The notes under the pieces: generated by a model | Seen by the model: only the letters and a program-made list of their open reading frames with translations | Database searches by the model: none | What the model was told of the DNA's origin: nothing | Shown here: positions 34,801 through 46,252 of the stretch, piece by piece | Position numbering within the stretch: the stretch's first letter is position 1 | Layout: every line of letters begins with the position of its first letter | NCBI RefSeq assembly: GCF_018446385.1 | Contig: NC_055990.1 | Location: 131,328,996-131,392,995, forward strand | Length of the DNA stretch: 64,000 nucleotides | Direction: 5' to 3' | Origin: Zingiber officinale | Lineage: Eukaryota; Streptophyta; Magnoliopsida; Zingiberales; Zingiberaceae | Program-made: the position numbers and the translations under genes

Positions 34801-36940
34801 GCAGATCCAATAGAGTGTCAAAGAAAAGAGGTACCTAAGACACAAAAACTAATGATTTCATTGATCCAAACCAAGGTGAAGGGAAAAAATGAGATGGTAA
34901 CACACTCAAACATATAGCATCTTCTTCCCAAGTAAATTAGCATTCAAAATATTCCACCGAAAATAAAATTATCTAACTAGTTTAAAAACTATTTATCATA
35001 GAAATTTTGTCATCTAAGTTTTATGGTACAATTATATGGAATAGTTTCCTATGGAGACTTTCAAATGTTTAAATTTATAGGACAAATTGTCAATATTATA
35101 CTAGCATAAGTAAATTATTAGAATATCACATGTAAATCACTGCATGACCATATACTTAGCATGCTTAATATGAACAGGTCTTACAAGTGCAGAGAACATT
35201 CTGAAGTCGGAATGTACAAGGAACAACCAGGCACACATCACAAAATTTCTCATCTCCATCTAGCAAGCAGGAATTTTATTTGTATGAAAATAAAGTTGCT
35301 CTTATTTACTTTGGTATATCAATTATCAAAATTTATCTGAAAAAGGATATAAATTGATAATAACATGGGCTACTAAAATTGTTTCCAAAAGCAGCATGTG
35401 CTATGCAAGGCTTTGCAGTATGCATATGTGATATGCACCATCATTATTTGATCAAAATAAAAGCAAAATTAATCTACCAATTATGTAGATATATAGCAAT
35501 ATGTGACCACATGTAGATCACATCTTAGATTGGATCAAGTAAATTCTTATCAAGCATAATCATCTTACAAGTTACAAGCAATGGAATATGTTGGACAGGA
35601 AAAAAATAAATGATAAATGGTTGACTTTATGTAGCATCCCTGCAAATTTGAGTGAACAACAAAAAATCAAAAGAAACCTTGAGTACAAAAGGCCAAACAA
35701 GATCCATAATCCATTGGCTACAAAAAAGCGGAAGAAAGTGCAAATAACTAGTTGATTGATAATTTTAAGAAAATGTAACACCAAAAGGGGCAGATTATTC
35801 TATTGAGAAAACAACAAATAATGTTTTTTAAGCATAGAGGAATTAAAATCTTATTTTTCTGGTATTATTCATTAAGTTCTTGTATCTATTGTGTGATTGT
35901 TTAGATTAATTAAGTTCTTAAACATTGTTTAAATTATAAAAACTCCAAAAAAAATTGTCCATACAATTTTCAGCGACACCCTATTCTGTATCGAGGTTAT
36001 GATTATGTTGTGCTTGCGAGCAACCTACACACTATGTGTTGACCCTACTGCACACATCCAGATGTCTTTTCAAAATCTTGGCTATACAGTAAATTTATAT
36101 CATGTCTCACTTAACAAGATCAATAAAAAAAAAACTTTAGAGGATGTTTTGATATTATAAAGTTTATTTATTTATTTTCGAATTGCATTAGAAAAATCTG
36201 CTGGGGCAACTAGAGCAACAATCCAAAGCTAGTAATCCACCATAAAAAGAGATATATGCATATGAAGATAAGCAGAGTACTAAATGGTGATTTGAAAAAC
36301 TTGAATTAAGCAAATTATCGATAAAATGAAAGCAAACATGATGCCTGAAATTATAACTAATTTACATACTCAGTCAATTTTAAGCCACTAAACTAGAAGA
36401 TGCCTCTCTATGCTACGCTAGCTATACACAACGGAAACCTACACAAAACAAGAAAAAACAAGAGAAAAAAATGTTAGCAAAACTTAAAAAATGGAAAAAC
36501 TTCGATTTCAAATACAAAGATCAAATAGAAGAAATTTGATTTAAAATTCCGCCTCAAGCAATGCGCATATTCCATAGAACCATTAATCAACCGAGCTTCC
36601 CCGTCGAAAAAGCACTCCCAGACGCAAAATACAAGATACAAGAATAGAAAAGCTCACCAAGATCTATAGGAAGGGCCGGTGCAGGGGTTGGAGGCGGTGG
36701 TAAGTCCACGGGCGGCGACTGCGGGACCACGTCAGAGAGCTGCTCGAAAGCGACCAGCGCGGCCTTGTTCTGAGCTTCCTTGGATGTCCGGGAGAGATCG
36801 GGGGAGTGGAACGAGGAGCCGTTGACGGTGACGGTAGCGCTAAAGCGGAAATTGTGGGCAGGGCCGTCATGTGAGGTGGCGTACTCCGGAAGCGACCATT
36901 GCTGGCGCTGGCAGAGCTCCTGGAGCCGGCTCTTGTGCAT
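31900..36940 (-). pseudogene. Double-stranded-RNA-binding (DRB) protein gene, probably inactivated
   Basis: DRB proteins bind dsRNA and assist Dicer-like enzymes in small-RNA pathways. Exons inferred from splice sites and phase: 1, 36658-36940; 2, 33520-33737; 3, 33213-33432; 4, 32756-32868; 5, 32411-32485; 6, 32280-32345; 7, 31900-32195. Exon 1 starts MHKSRLQELCQRQQWSLPEY and holds dsRBD1, ending in a proline-rich linker. Exon 2 holds dsRBD2 (SYKNQLQIYLQKQAKCL). Exon 3 holds dsRBD3 (MYKNLLQELVQKEGLPMPEY, then AAKTKRQAETNAAKIAY). Exon 7 ends [15 protein letters not shown]. Lesions: TAA at 33568-33570 inside dsRBD2, where HSAAKVALMSL follows in frame; the exon 6 acceptor reads AA; and exon 4 is open only in a frame one base off from exon 3. 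The first intron is about 2.9 kb. A sequencing error at the stop cannot be excluded. Confidence 0.8.
33738..36657 (-). other. First intron of the DRB gene
   Basis: AT-rich intron of about 2.9 kb between dsRBD1 and dsRBD2 exons, with donor G/GTGAGC at 36657 and acceptor GAAAG/GC at 33738. No embedded gene or clear transposon is seen. Confidence 0.6.
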
Positions 36941-37268
36941 ATCCGGGACGATTCCCGATTGCGATCGGCGACGAGGAGAGGAAAATGGGTGGGGGAAGTG
37001 AATCGAAAGTCAAAGTAGCGGTGGAATGGAAAGGGTAAAGGGAGGGTTTTGGTGGAGTGCAACCGGCAGTGTAGGCCGCGCGACCCGAGGAGACTGATGG
37101 GACGGTTACATTTACTAAATAAACCCGATAATAAAATGTCTTCACGAGTTCATATTATTTCCGTGTTTAGAGAATAAAAAACTTCGACGTTCCAAGTTGT
37201 CAATTCCATTTTCGTCTCGTGAATAGATGTCATGTTGTACAGAAGTTTATACACTAGTTTAATAATAT

Positions 37269-37325
<57 letters not shown>

Positions 37326-37859
37326 AATAAAAATTAAGACTGAGATATATTTTATCATAATATTTTTAATGATAAAAGCTCTAAATAAATTTTGTTAGGA
37401 TCCTATTATATCACATTAATAATATGAAAATTTATTAAAAATATTTTCAATGATTAAAATTCTAAATGAGCTTTTTTATGATCTAATTCATAACATGAGC
37501 ATGACTTCATGAATATTATATCAAATTCAAGACAAAAGAACATATTTATATTTTCACTACTACTTTTAAACTAAAATCTCAAACCTCATCACTACAATGG
37601 TTGAACATTTTTTATTCAGCTTTTTAGATTTTACAAACCTCTTATAAAACTTACATTGAAGATGTTTTCAGAATCATACTAATTTTTTTTAATAAAAAAA
37701 TGTCTCATCCATTTGTCTATATAAAATGATAAAATTATGTAACTAGTCTCTAGTTATTGCATAAATAGAGGAAACAACATTTCTCAACCTCTAATGTGAA
37801 AGAAGATAAAGAGAATAATATTGGAAGGGTGGAAGAAGATGTGGAGGAATATATAGATA
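36941..37859. other. DRB 5' flank and AT-rich spacer
   Basis: The first 200 bp upstream of the DRB start codon would hold its promoter and 5' UTR, but I see no decisive TATA box. The rest has no recognisable gene. Confidence 0.4.
37273..37322. repeat. (AT)n microsatellite
   Basis: About 25 uninterrupted AT dinucleotides, self-complementary and likely length-variable. Confidence 0.95.
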
Positions 37860-38154
37860 TAGATATCGAAAAGCATTCGGAGCAAATTGTTATAAAAGAA
37901 TACCGAAATATTGTCTTATCTCCGATAAGAATGGAGGAATAGGGAAGCATAAACCTGCCACCAATTGATCTTTGAAGAAGGTAACATAGTCATCAAGAGG
38001 AAGATGGGGATAAGCCTCAGGGTGCGGTACCTTGATATGATATTCTTGAAGGATTTCGTACTGAGAGCGAATGGAAATTCGATCGACAGTACTAAAGGAA
38101 GAATGGGTTTGAGCATACCAAGGAGCTAGTAATTCCTCATCGTAGAAAGTCGAA
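37860..38154 (-). pseudogene. Gypsy-type putative transposase domain fragment
   Basis: A minus-strand frame reads VDRISIRSQYEILQEYHIKV, then PHPEAYPHLPLDDYVTFFKD and GLCFPIPPFLSEIRQYF. This pattern (PHLPLDDYVTFF..QL.AGL.FPIPPFL) is that of the plant putative gypsy-type transposase domain found at the N-terminus of some retroelement ORFs. A TAA follows after about 90 residues, and the continuation QFAPNAFRYL is readable behind it. No neighbouring retroelement domain is present, so it is an isolated remnant. Confidence 0.6.
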
Positions 38155-38632
38155 AGAGAGAATCACCAGAAAGTGAGTTGAGGAAGATAAAGAGTAAAGA
38201 AATAAGAAAGATTTAGGGTTTTAGGGGGATATAAGGATCGTCATTAAATTGAAACAGCTCGTGAAAGGAGGAGCGTTGATTTGCTAATAAGAATGTTATG
38301 GGACATTGATAAAAAAGCATATTAAAGGTAGCTTCAAGAAATAGGAAAAAATGTTACGTGACACTCATCTATAAAGAGACATTTATGATAGACAGAACAG
38401 ACCAAATCATATGTTGAGATGTCATATCTTCGAACATTCTCTTTCCATTGAAAGACCAATCACCGATGAGATAATTTTGAAAAACTGCATGACTCTCAAG
38501 ATACGGTTAAAAGAAAAGGAAAAAGAAAGCATAGGGTAATGAGTTATACGAGTAGAGCAAACAAACAAAATTGAAACTCATATCTAGTCAGTCGATCATA
38601 CCTCCTTCGACTATACTTGAAGGGGAGACTAG
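38155..38632. other. Spacer with no recognisable gene
   Basis: No conserved coding sequence is seen. The G-family LTR starts at its right edge. Confidence 0.35.
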
Positions 38633-38749
38633 TGATATGAGTTATGATGAAGTGGTCTGGCAAGCGAAGTAGAGGTCATGGTCGAGAAAGAAAGGATGAT
38701 GAACGACCAAATAAAAGGCCGAGGGAGCACTAATGTGCTTACAGGCACT

Positions 38750-39660
38750 CGGCCAGGCAAAGCACGATCGAGCGTAAAGATATTTAGCCTTATATATAGT
38801 TTTTAATATATTACCGGCCGACTAAAGGTCGAGCAAGTACTATTGTATGTATATGCGCTCAGTCGGACAAAGCCCGATCGAGCATAAAGATATTTAGCAT
38901 TATATATAGTTTTTAGTATATTATCGACCGACTAAAGGCCGAGCGAGTACTATTATATGTATATACGCTCTGTCGGGCAAAGCCCAATCGAGTATAAAGA
39001 CACTTAGCCTTATATATAGTTTTTTGTATATTACCGGCCGACTAAAGGTCAAGCGAGTACTATTGTACGTATATGCACTCGGCCGGGCAAAGCCCGATCG
39101 AGCATAAAGGCACTTAGCCTTATATATAGTTTTTAGTATATTACTAGTCGATTAAAGGCCGAGCGAGTACTATTGTACGTATATGCGCTCGGCCGGGCAA
39201 AGCCCGATCGTGCGTAAACGCACTTAGCCTTATATATAAATTTTAGTATATTACCGACTGTCTAAAGGCCGAGCAAGTACTATTGTACATATATGCGCTC
39301 GGTCGGGCAATGCTCGATTGAGTGCAAAGCTACTTAACTTTATATATAGAAGCTTTTAGTATATTACCGGTCCACTAAAGGTCGAACGAGTACTATCGTA
39401 CATATACGCGTTCGGCTGGGTAAAGCTCGATTGAGTGTAAAGGTACTTAACCTTATATATAGAAGCTTTTAGTATGTTACTAGTCGAGTGAAGGTTGAGC
39501 GAGCGCTCATGTGCTTATACGCACCCGGTCAGACAGAGTCCGACCGAGCATAAAAGTATTTAGTCTTATAAAAGCTTTTAATATATCATCGATTGAATAA
39601 AGGCCGAGCGAGCACAGTGAGTGTATAGGGGCACGGCCGGGCAAAACTTGGCCGAGCGTA
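38750..39660. repeat. Tandem array of about 115-bp units in a G LTR
   Basis: Nine or so imperfect units have the recurring core GGGCAAAGCCCGATCGAGC, then TTAGCCTTATATATAG and TATATTACCGGCCGACTAAA. Each core is itself an inverted repeat (GGGC AAA GCCC within a longer GCTCG/CGAGC context). Confidence 0.8.
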
Positions 39661-40033
39661 AAGGCGCTCAGCCTTATAAAGCTCATAAATATTCTCGACC
39701 GAAACATGCTTAGAAGGTATTCTCAAGGTATTCTTAATATATACATAACCGACTTGAATGATCGGTCGAGACATGCTTAACAGAAGTATATAAATATGAT
39801 AGCCTAATAAATTTGGCCGGAAATATCTTCTAGAAGCTTCTTCAGTTATAGTAACGTGTTCCTATGCATATTTCATCATAAATATGAGTCGCAAACAATA
39901 AAAGAAGTATATCTGGGGTAAAAAAAAGATTCCTTAAAGGATTATTACACGAAACTTAGAAGGTGACTTCATCTCCTAACAAACTTTAACAAATCGGGGA
40001 CCACTTCATGACTATGGAGGTTACATGAGGTAG

Positions 40034-40041
40034 TATAAAAG
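40034..40041 (+). promoter_or_regulatory. TATA box of the plus-strand G LTR
   Basis: TATAAAAG followed by GGGG at the position conserved in other G LTRs. Transcription would be rightward. Confidence 0.55.
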
Positions 40042-40226
40042 GGGGATCCTCTCCGTTGGCAAGGTAAGCAAATTCTAGTATCTAAACTCTATTTTAAAGT
40101 ACTTCAGTTACTGTACTTCTTCTTCTTCTTCCACCCTTGAGAGAGGAACTGCCTTGAGCATCGAAGAGCCTAGCCAGGGATCCTCACCCTGGTCTTAGGT
40201 CACTAACACTTTGTTGGCTCGTCTCA

Positions 40227-40814
40227 TTGTGTGTAGGATCGTCGAGGAGCTCTTCCAGATCTTCAAAAGTTCATCTTCATCAGAAACTGCCATTCACCGG
40301 AGCTAGCACACCACCTCGCAGATTTTAGACATGATCACTACCCCTTACGGATCCTAACTAGTTAGACCAAGATTTTGTACTAAGTTCAGTGGATAGGCCT
40401 ATTTGAAAAATCTCAAAAGCATGACTACTCTAATGATGTCTAGGTGACTCACCATATTCCAGAAGTTTATCCAAAAAATGTTTATTTGTTGAATCCAAAA
40501 CTAAACTTGAATATAACACAAAGTTAAACTAAACCCTGAAATTGAACTTAATTCATCTCATAAAATCATAGGTTTATCTGATTGAAAATATAGATCAGGT
40601 GAGATGATTAAGACAAAATATTTAAAATTAAATTAAATTAAATTAAATTTGAATTAAATTAAATTTGAATTAAATTAAAATTAAATTTAGGTAAAATAAA
40701 TTGATAAAGTTAAATTAAATTAAGTTAACTTAAACAATAAGTTAAAACTTAAAATTAAATCTAAACCTTAAAATTTGAATTCAACTAAATCTATCCAATT
40801 AATAAAGAAATTCC
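40227..40814. repeat. Spacer with TTAAA simple repeat
   Basis: The first 100 bp resemble the leader of family G. 40625-40700 is a degenerate (TTAAA)n/(TTTGAATTAAA)n repeat. No gene is seen. Confidence 0.55.
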
Positions 40815-42184
40815 TGTTAGTGCAGGAAGCACCATACCATCAAACCAGTGTTTTGATAATGGCAAAGGATTCAAAAGTTAAGATATCTTGTTATCTAATA
40901 AGGTTGATTGAGCTTGCAAGAAAGCCCTAAGTTATTTTAGACAAAAGTTCTAGTGGATTCTAGGCAGGTGGAAAACCCTAGGGGGAGCTAACCCTAAATT
41001 CTAGGAGGGGTAACCCTAGGTGATGAAAAGTCCTAACTGCGGTTAGGCAAGTGGAAAATCTTAGGGAGTGGTAACCCTAGGTCCTAGGAGGTGGTAACCC
41101 TTGGCGGAAAGTCTTGATGGGTCGAGTGCTTCGGGCAAAATCCTAAAGTCAGGGACTCTAAGTTGATCCTGGTGGTTGCAGACCGGGTGGAAGTCTAGAC
41201 GGGTCATGGAGCAGACGTCCAACATGAAGACCAAAAGCCTTGGGTGCTGAGAAAAAGTCCAGTCGATCAGAAGGAGTAGTCTGGCATCACGTAAACTCGC
41301 CTGAGAGGAGTAGGTGAGGGCACGTTCCCCGGTGAGGGAACAGTAGGCGTTAGTTCGACCTAGAGTTTCCAGAGGTGAAATCCGAAGTCAGAACCGGACA
41401 GTCTGGAAACTATAACTTATTATTTCATATTTTATTGTGCTAACTCTATTTTATAGGATATATTTTGTATTTTGGACTAACGTATCTTACAGAGAGAGAA
41501 AAAGACTTAAAAGCCTCGGATGAACAGTTCCCGAGGCACCCTCCATGGAGCTTGGAGGCGCCTCGGGTGCCTTGGTTGAAAGCCTCACACAGCAAGGCGT
41601 GAAGGTGCCTTCCAAGGAGATGGAAGGCGCCTTGAACGCAAGATGGAGGGTGCCCTCCATGGAGCTTGGAGGCACCTTCAGTGGATAAGCGGCGCAGGCA
41701 GCAGAGCTTATCGGCACCGTGGAAATGGGGATAGAACCTTGGCTGAAGGCACTCTCAATGGAGGTTGGAGGCACCCTTAATGGCTTACTTAAGCCTAGTT
41801 CGAGCATAGGCAAATTAACAATTAGAAATTTGTAAATCTTCTTCTGTGTGCTGCTCAAAAGACATTCCGGCAAAGTCATAACACTGTTCCGACAACCTAA
41901 AACTCAAATTCCAGATTTATTAGTTGTTGGTATATTTTTACTACACTTAATTAACTATACTTTAATTTGTAATATTTCAGATTGATAATGAATTACCAAA
42001 TGTAAACACTCAACGAATGTGGGCCTTGGAGTAGCAGTCGTCACAGGGTTCGAACTAAGTAAAACCAACTTGTGTCATTATTTTCTTTAATTGTTCTTAT
42101 TCCGCTGCAATTTACTCGATTCTTTTAAAACGAACGAATTAGCCAAGAGTAATATTCACCCCCCCTTCACTTTTCGATCCTACA
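40815..42184 (+). mobile_element. Solo LTR with 5-bp target duplication
   Basis: A 1370-bp LTR starting TGTTAGTGCAGG and ending TTTTCGATCCTACA is flanked by ATTCC at 40810-40814 and 42185-42189. It has no primer-binding site or internal domain beside it. It contains GGTAACCCTAGG-type repeats, the small hairpin CCTAAC/GTTAGG near 41032, and a block of GGAGGCGCC motifs (41540-41770). The family is distinct from L1, E and G. Orientation follows the TGTTAG start. Confidence 0.85.
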
Positions 42185-42189
42185 ATTCC

Positions 42190-42408
42190 TACTTTTTTTG
42201 TAGGAAACAAAGTGAATATTGGACAGTGGACATTCTAGGCACATGACTAGACATCACACCAAATTCACTTAACTAATATACAAAAGCTTAGGAACAGTTG
42301 CCTTTGGGAACAACGATAAACTCAAGGTAATTGACATAGGTAATATCAAACTCAAAATTGACTTTATTGTTTAAAAAAGTGTTATTAGGTAATAACTTCA
42401 AATATAAT
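42190..42408. other. Left edge of the Gypsy element, no clear domain
   Basis: The region where integrase of the minus-strand Gypsy element would be expected. No integrase motif is found, so the element is truncated here. Confidence 0.4.
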
Positions 42409-42915
42409 CTACTTAGCATTAGTCAACTGTGCTCCCACATGCTTAGCAGCTTGTAAGCTTGCTATCAATGCTTCATATTCGGCCTCATTGTTGGTGGCTC
42501 TATAATTCAATCTAACAGATAGTTGTATTCGATTTTCTCTAGGAGATATAAGAAGAATCCCAATTCTACTATCTTGTCGAGTAGAAGATCCATCCACATA
42601 GATGATCTAGATTTTCTCTGTTTCTGGACTTGGTATTTCTGTTATGAAATCTATCAAAGCTTGAGCTTTGATTGCCACCCGAGGCTGATACTGTATATCA
42701 TATTCACTAAGTTCGGTCACCCACTTGATCAATCTTCTGGACACTTTTGGGTTAATGAGTACCCGACCAAGAGTGTTGTTAGTCAATACTATAATTGGGT
42801 GTGACAGAAAATAAGGACGTAATCTCCGAGCTGCTAAAACCAATCCATAAACTAACTTCTCGAGTGTCGTATATCGGCACTCTGCTCCTTTTAATAAATG
42901 ACTCAAAAAATACAC
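42409..42915 (-). pseudogene. Gypsy RNase H domain
   Basis: Two minus-strand blocks. 42607-42915 has CRYTTLEKLVYGLVLAARRL and VTELSEYDIQYQPR, the connection and tether region. 42409-42597 starts MDGSSTRQDSRIGILLISP and contains YRATNNEAEYEALIASLQAA, with the first Asp and the Glu of the RNase H active site. A stop separates the blocks near 42600. The enzyme would remove the RNA strand of the cDNA hybrid. It is followed by no integrase. Confidence 0.85.
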
Positions 42916-43100
42916 AGGTAACTATTCTTTCTCTTCCTGCCTCACTAATATAGAACCAACAGCATGATTGTTGGCTGATAAGTACACCTACAAAGTCTCT
43001 CCTACTATTGGTTTAGCTAATACAGGGAGAGTAGACAAATATTCTTTAGCTCCTCAAATGCCTTATTGTAATCCTCATCCTATTGAAATTTAGTTTCTAG

Positions 43101-44366
43101 TTAAAGTACTTTGAAGAAGGGGAGACTCCGATCGGCCGACCGAGAGATGAAGTGAAACAGGACGGTAATCCTCCCTGTCAATCTTTGTGCTTCCTTTAGG
43201 GTCCGTGGAGGCGTCATGTCTTGTAGTGCTTTTACTTTGCTGGGATTGGCTTCTATTCCCCGCTCGGTCACCATGTATCCTAGGAACTTCCCACTCTTGG
43301 CCCTAAATAAATATTTGTTGGGATTGAGATTGAGTCCATACCTCCTCAGAGTCCTACAAGTTTCTTCAATATCAGCACATAAACTAGAAGCCTGTGTAGA
43401 TTTAATAAGAATATCATCCACGTAAACTTCCATATTTCTTCCAATCTGCTTTTGAAAAACCTTGTTCATGAGCCTCTAAAAAGTAGCTCCTACATTCTTT
43501 AAACCAAAAGGCATAACATTCTAACAATAAGTACCTTCAGTAGTTATAAAGCTAATATTTTCCTGATCCGCCTTAGCAAGTGGAATTTGGTGATACTCCT
43601 AATAGGCGTCCAACATACTAATGAATTCACATCCAGCCGTAGAGTCCATCACTTGATCTATATGAGGTAGAGGATAATAATCCTTTGGGCAAGCTTTGTT
43701 GAGATCCCTGAAATCAATACATACTCGCCACTTATTACCTACCTTAGAAACCAAGACAACGTTAGCCAACCAGCTTGGAAATTGTACTTCTCGAAAATAT
43801 GCAGCCTCCAACAATTTATCCACTTCCTTCTTGATAATTTTATTCTGATAATCTCCGAAGTCCCTTTTCTTTTGTTTGACCAGCCAGACATCTGGGTATA
43901 CATGAAGAGCATGCTCCATAACCGTTGATGCCACACCTTTCACCTCCTTAGGTGTCCAGGTGAACACATCACTATTTTTCATAAGACATTTTATCAAGCC
44001 CTCCTTGAGATCAAGAGCAAAGTCGAACGCGATGTGGATAGTGGCTTCCGATCGATCGACTTGTATCTGCACCTCTTCCTTCTCCTCATATACAAGGGTG
44101 GGCAGTTTTTCATGGATGACATTGATATCCATCCTCTGAGCCTTTCGGGCGGTATTAGCTTCTGCCCTCACAACCTTCACATAGCACTTGTGTGCTACTA
44201 TTTGATCTCCTTTGACTTCGCCCACTTGGTGATCAACAGGGAATTTAATCTTCTGACAGAAAGTAGAAATGACCGCCCTGAATTCATTCAAGGCCGGCCG
44301 ACCCAGGATAACATTATACGCTGATGGGGCGTCCACCACCATGAAGATCGATCGGTGTGTCCGCAT
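43101..44366 (-). pseudogene. Gypsy reverse transcriptase
   Basis: The minus strand reads KWRVCIDFRDLNKACPKDYY, then the LPHIDQVMD region (43599-44366). Next is VMPFGLKNVGATF near 43490, and the catalytic YVDDILIKST in 43101-43469. Stops occur near 43520 (before NVMPFGL) and after GATF, and the frame is split near 43600. The block 43599-44366 also includes the linker from protease (NVILGRPALNEFRAVISTF). The active-site YVDD is intact, but the interruptions make the gene inactive. Confidence 0.9.
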
Positions 44367-44393
44367 AAGGGGCTCCTCCCCTAAAGATATGGC

Positions 44394-44753
44394 TCATTTT
44401 ATTTGACCTAGTGGTTGTACATCATTGCATGTGAACCCGTATAATGGAGTAATCATAGGCTGAAGCTCACTCGGATCGATCCACAACTGATCAAAAGCTT
44501 GTTTAAAGATAATATTAACAGAGGTACCAATATCAATAAAAGTACATGAAATGTTGTAATTGGTTATAACAACCTTAATTATTAATGCATCATCATGGGG
44601 TACTTCCACCCCTACTAAATCTTTGGGCCCAAAATTGATTTCCGGCCCTACCGCCTTCTCAGTACTACATCCAACGGCATGAATCATTAATTTCTGAGCA
44701 TGCGACTTTCTTGCCCGGTTAGAATCACCATCAGTGGGTCCTCCCGCTATCAT
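44394..44753 (-). pseudogene. Gypsy protease
   Basis: The retropepsin motif appears as FIDIGTSVNIIF, where the family usually has D-S/T-G. The catalytic Asp is present, but the next residue is Ile. Flanking residues LVGVEVPHDDALIIKVVITN and YGFTCNDVQPLGQIK fit this position between gag and reverse transcriptase. Confidence 0.75.
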
Positions 44754-46252
44754 ATTGATACTACCCCTAGCAGCTTTATTACAATTTTCTTCCTGTCGAG
44801 TCGATGGTGGCTCTGATTGTACTTGGTCATGTCTTTGTACTTGTACAACAGAGAGAGGTAATATTCCCTCTTGTATCCTCTTGATTGATATTCAATTTTG
44901 AGAGGACTATTCTGTCGTGGATATCGCCGACGATTTGGGATTGGAGAACGCCAATGATAGCGAGTGTTACCCACCTGCTGATTCTTTAGAGTAAAATAAT
45001 TTTCTGTGTTGTGGGTGCTGGTCAGATGATACATGCACCACCTTTGAGAAAAATGTGGAGGAGCATCTACATGCTGTATTGCTTAAGGTCGAGGCTCTGG
45101 ATGACGATGATGTGGATCTGCCTAAGGTCCTTTAGGGGGTTGGACAGGTTCCACCGGACGTGCTACAGCAGGAATCAGCATAGAAGTAATAATATCCTTC
45201 TTCCGAGTGGCTTGAGCTTCCTCCACATTGATGAACTCTAAAGCTCGTTCAATCAATATGTCAAAATTGGTGGGAGGGTTCCTGACTAAGTCTTTAAAGA
45301 AATCATTATCGTTAAGCCCCTAGAAAAAGACGCTTACCAAGATCTTTATTGTGGTCGAAGGGAAATTGATGATCACTTGGTTGAACCTCTTAATATAAGC
45401 TCTGATAGATTGTTTAGGCCCCTGTTTGATTGAAAAAAAAGACACCAAGGGGTTTTCTGATATCTCCGATTGTTAGAGAAATGATGTAGGAATACCTTGC
45501 GGAAATCCTTAAAGCGATGAATAGAATTTTTCGGTAGTCGTTTGAACCACCTCTGAGCTACTCCTCCAAATATAGTAAGGAACATCCGACATTTAACTCC
45601 ATCGGTAAATTGTTGGAGGAGCGCCGCATGTTCAAATTTAAGAAGATGATCCTCGGGATCAGTTATTCCGGAGTATTCTCTGACATTTAAATTTTGATAA
45701 TACTTCAGCAAAGGATCATCCAACACTCGTTGAGAAAATGGAGTGATAATCCTTTCAGGAGAGCTATCATTGACTACAATCTTCCCTTTTCATTTTTCTC
45801 TTACGGGAGTTTCTCCAAAAGACTCCTGAAGAATTACCTTTCGTCCTCCTTGTTCAAGAGGTGTTCGGAAATATGTTTTAGGGCATTGAGTGGGAGAGAG
45901 AGGGGCAGAGAGCAACTAAACCGGATCTCCCCCCTTGATCTCTCTCTGTATGATGAGTCGTCAAAGGTGGTGCTACAGGTAGCATGCCAACAGTGTTGAC
46001 TTGTTGTTGTTGTTGTAATATCTTTTGCACCCTAGAGTTGATGAGCAACTCCGAATCCTCCTGTGATATAGTAATAGTGTTAGGTTTTCCAGCTTCCTCC
46101 ATCCTTGTAGCTTCAGATCCAAGTGAATACTTTCCCACAGACGACGCCAAATTTGATTTTATTTGAAATCTGCGAAGACATGCGCTGGATTCGGTAAACG
46201 ATGATCCTTGATGAAGGTAGCCTCCGGGAGCCCTAAAAGAACCTCTCCACAA
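44750..46252 (-). pseudogene. Gypsy gag (copy 2)
   Basis: The N-terminus is MEEAGKPNTITISQEDSELL at 46102, with a possible upstream extension to 46252, followed by a QQQQQ stretch. The capsid-type gag domain (45373-45726) contains REYSGITDPEDHLLKFEH, VAQRWFKRLPKNSIHRFKDF and HHFSNNRRYQKT. A frame slip in a poly-A run near 45435 follows. The remainder reads GPKQSIRAYIKRFNQVIINF, then ALEFINVEEAQATRKK and a zinc-finger-like CMYHLTSTHNTENYF near 45030. Several stops interrupt the tail. It is paralogous to the gag at 1-968. Confidence 0.85.

Larger units (their letters stand above)
38633..40226 (+). mobile_element. LTR of Gypsy family G, plus orientation
   Basis: It starts TGATATGAGTTATG and ends near GTCTCA at 40226 (the end is approximate). 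It has the same parts as the minus-strand copies: a head, the ~115-bp tandem array, a TATA box at 40034, and the leader with TTCTTCTTC and GGATCGTCGAGGAG. Internal sequence after it (to about 40330) resembles the gag leader, then homology is lost. No pol follows in plus orientation, so this is a truncated element or an LTR remnant. Confidence 0.7.
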
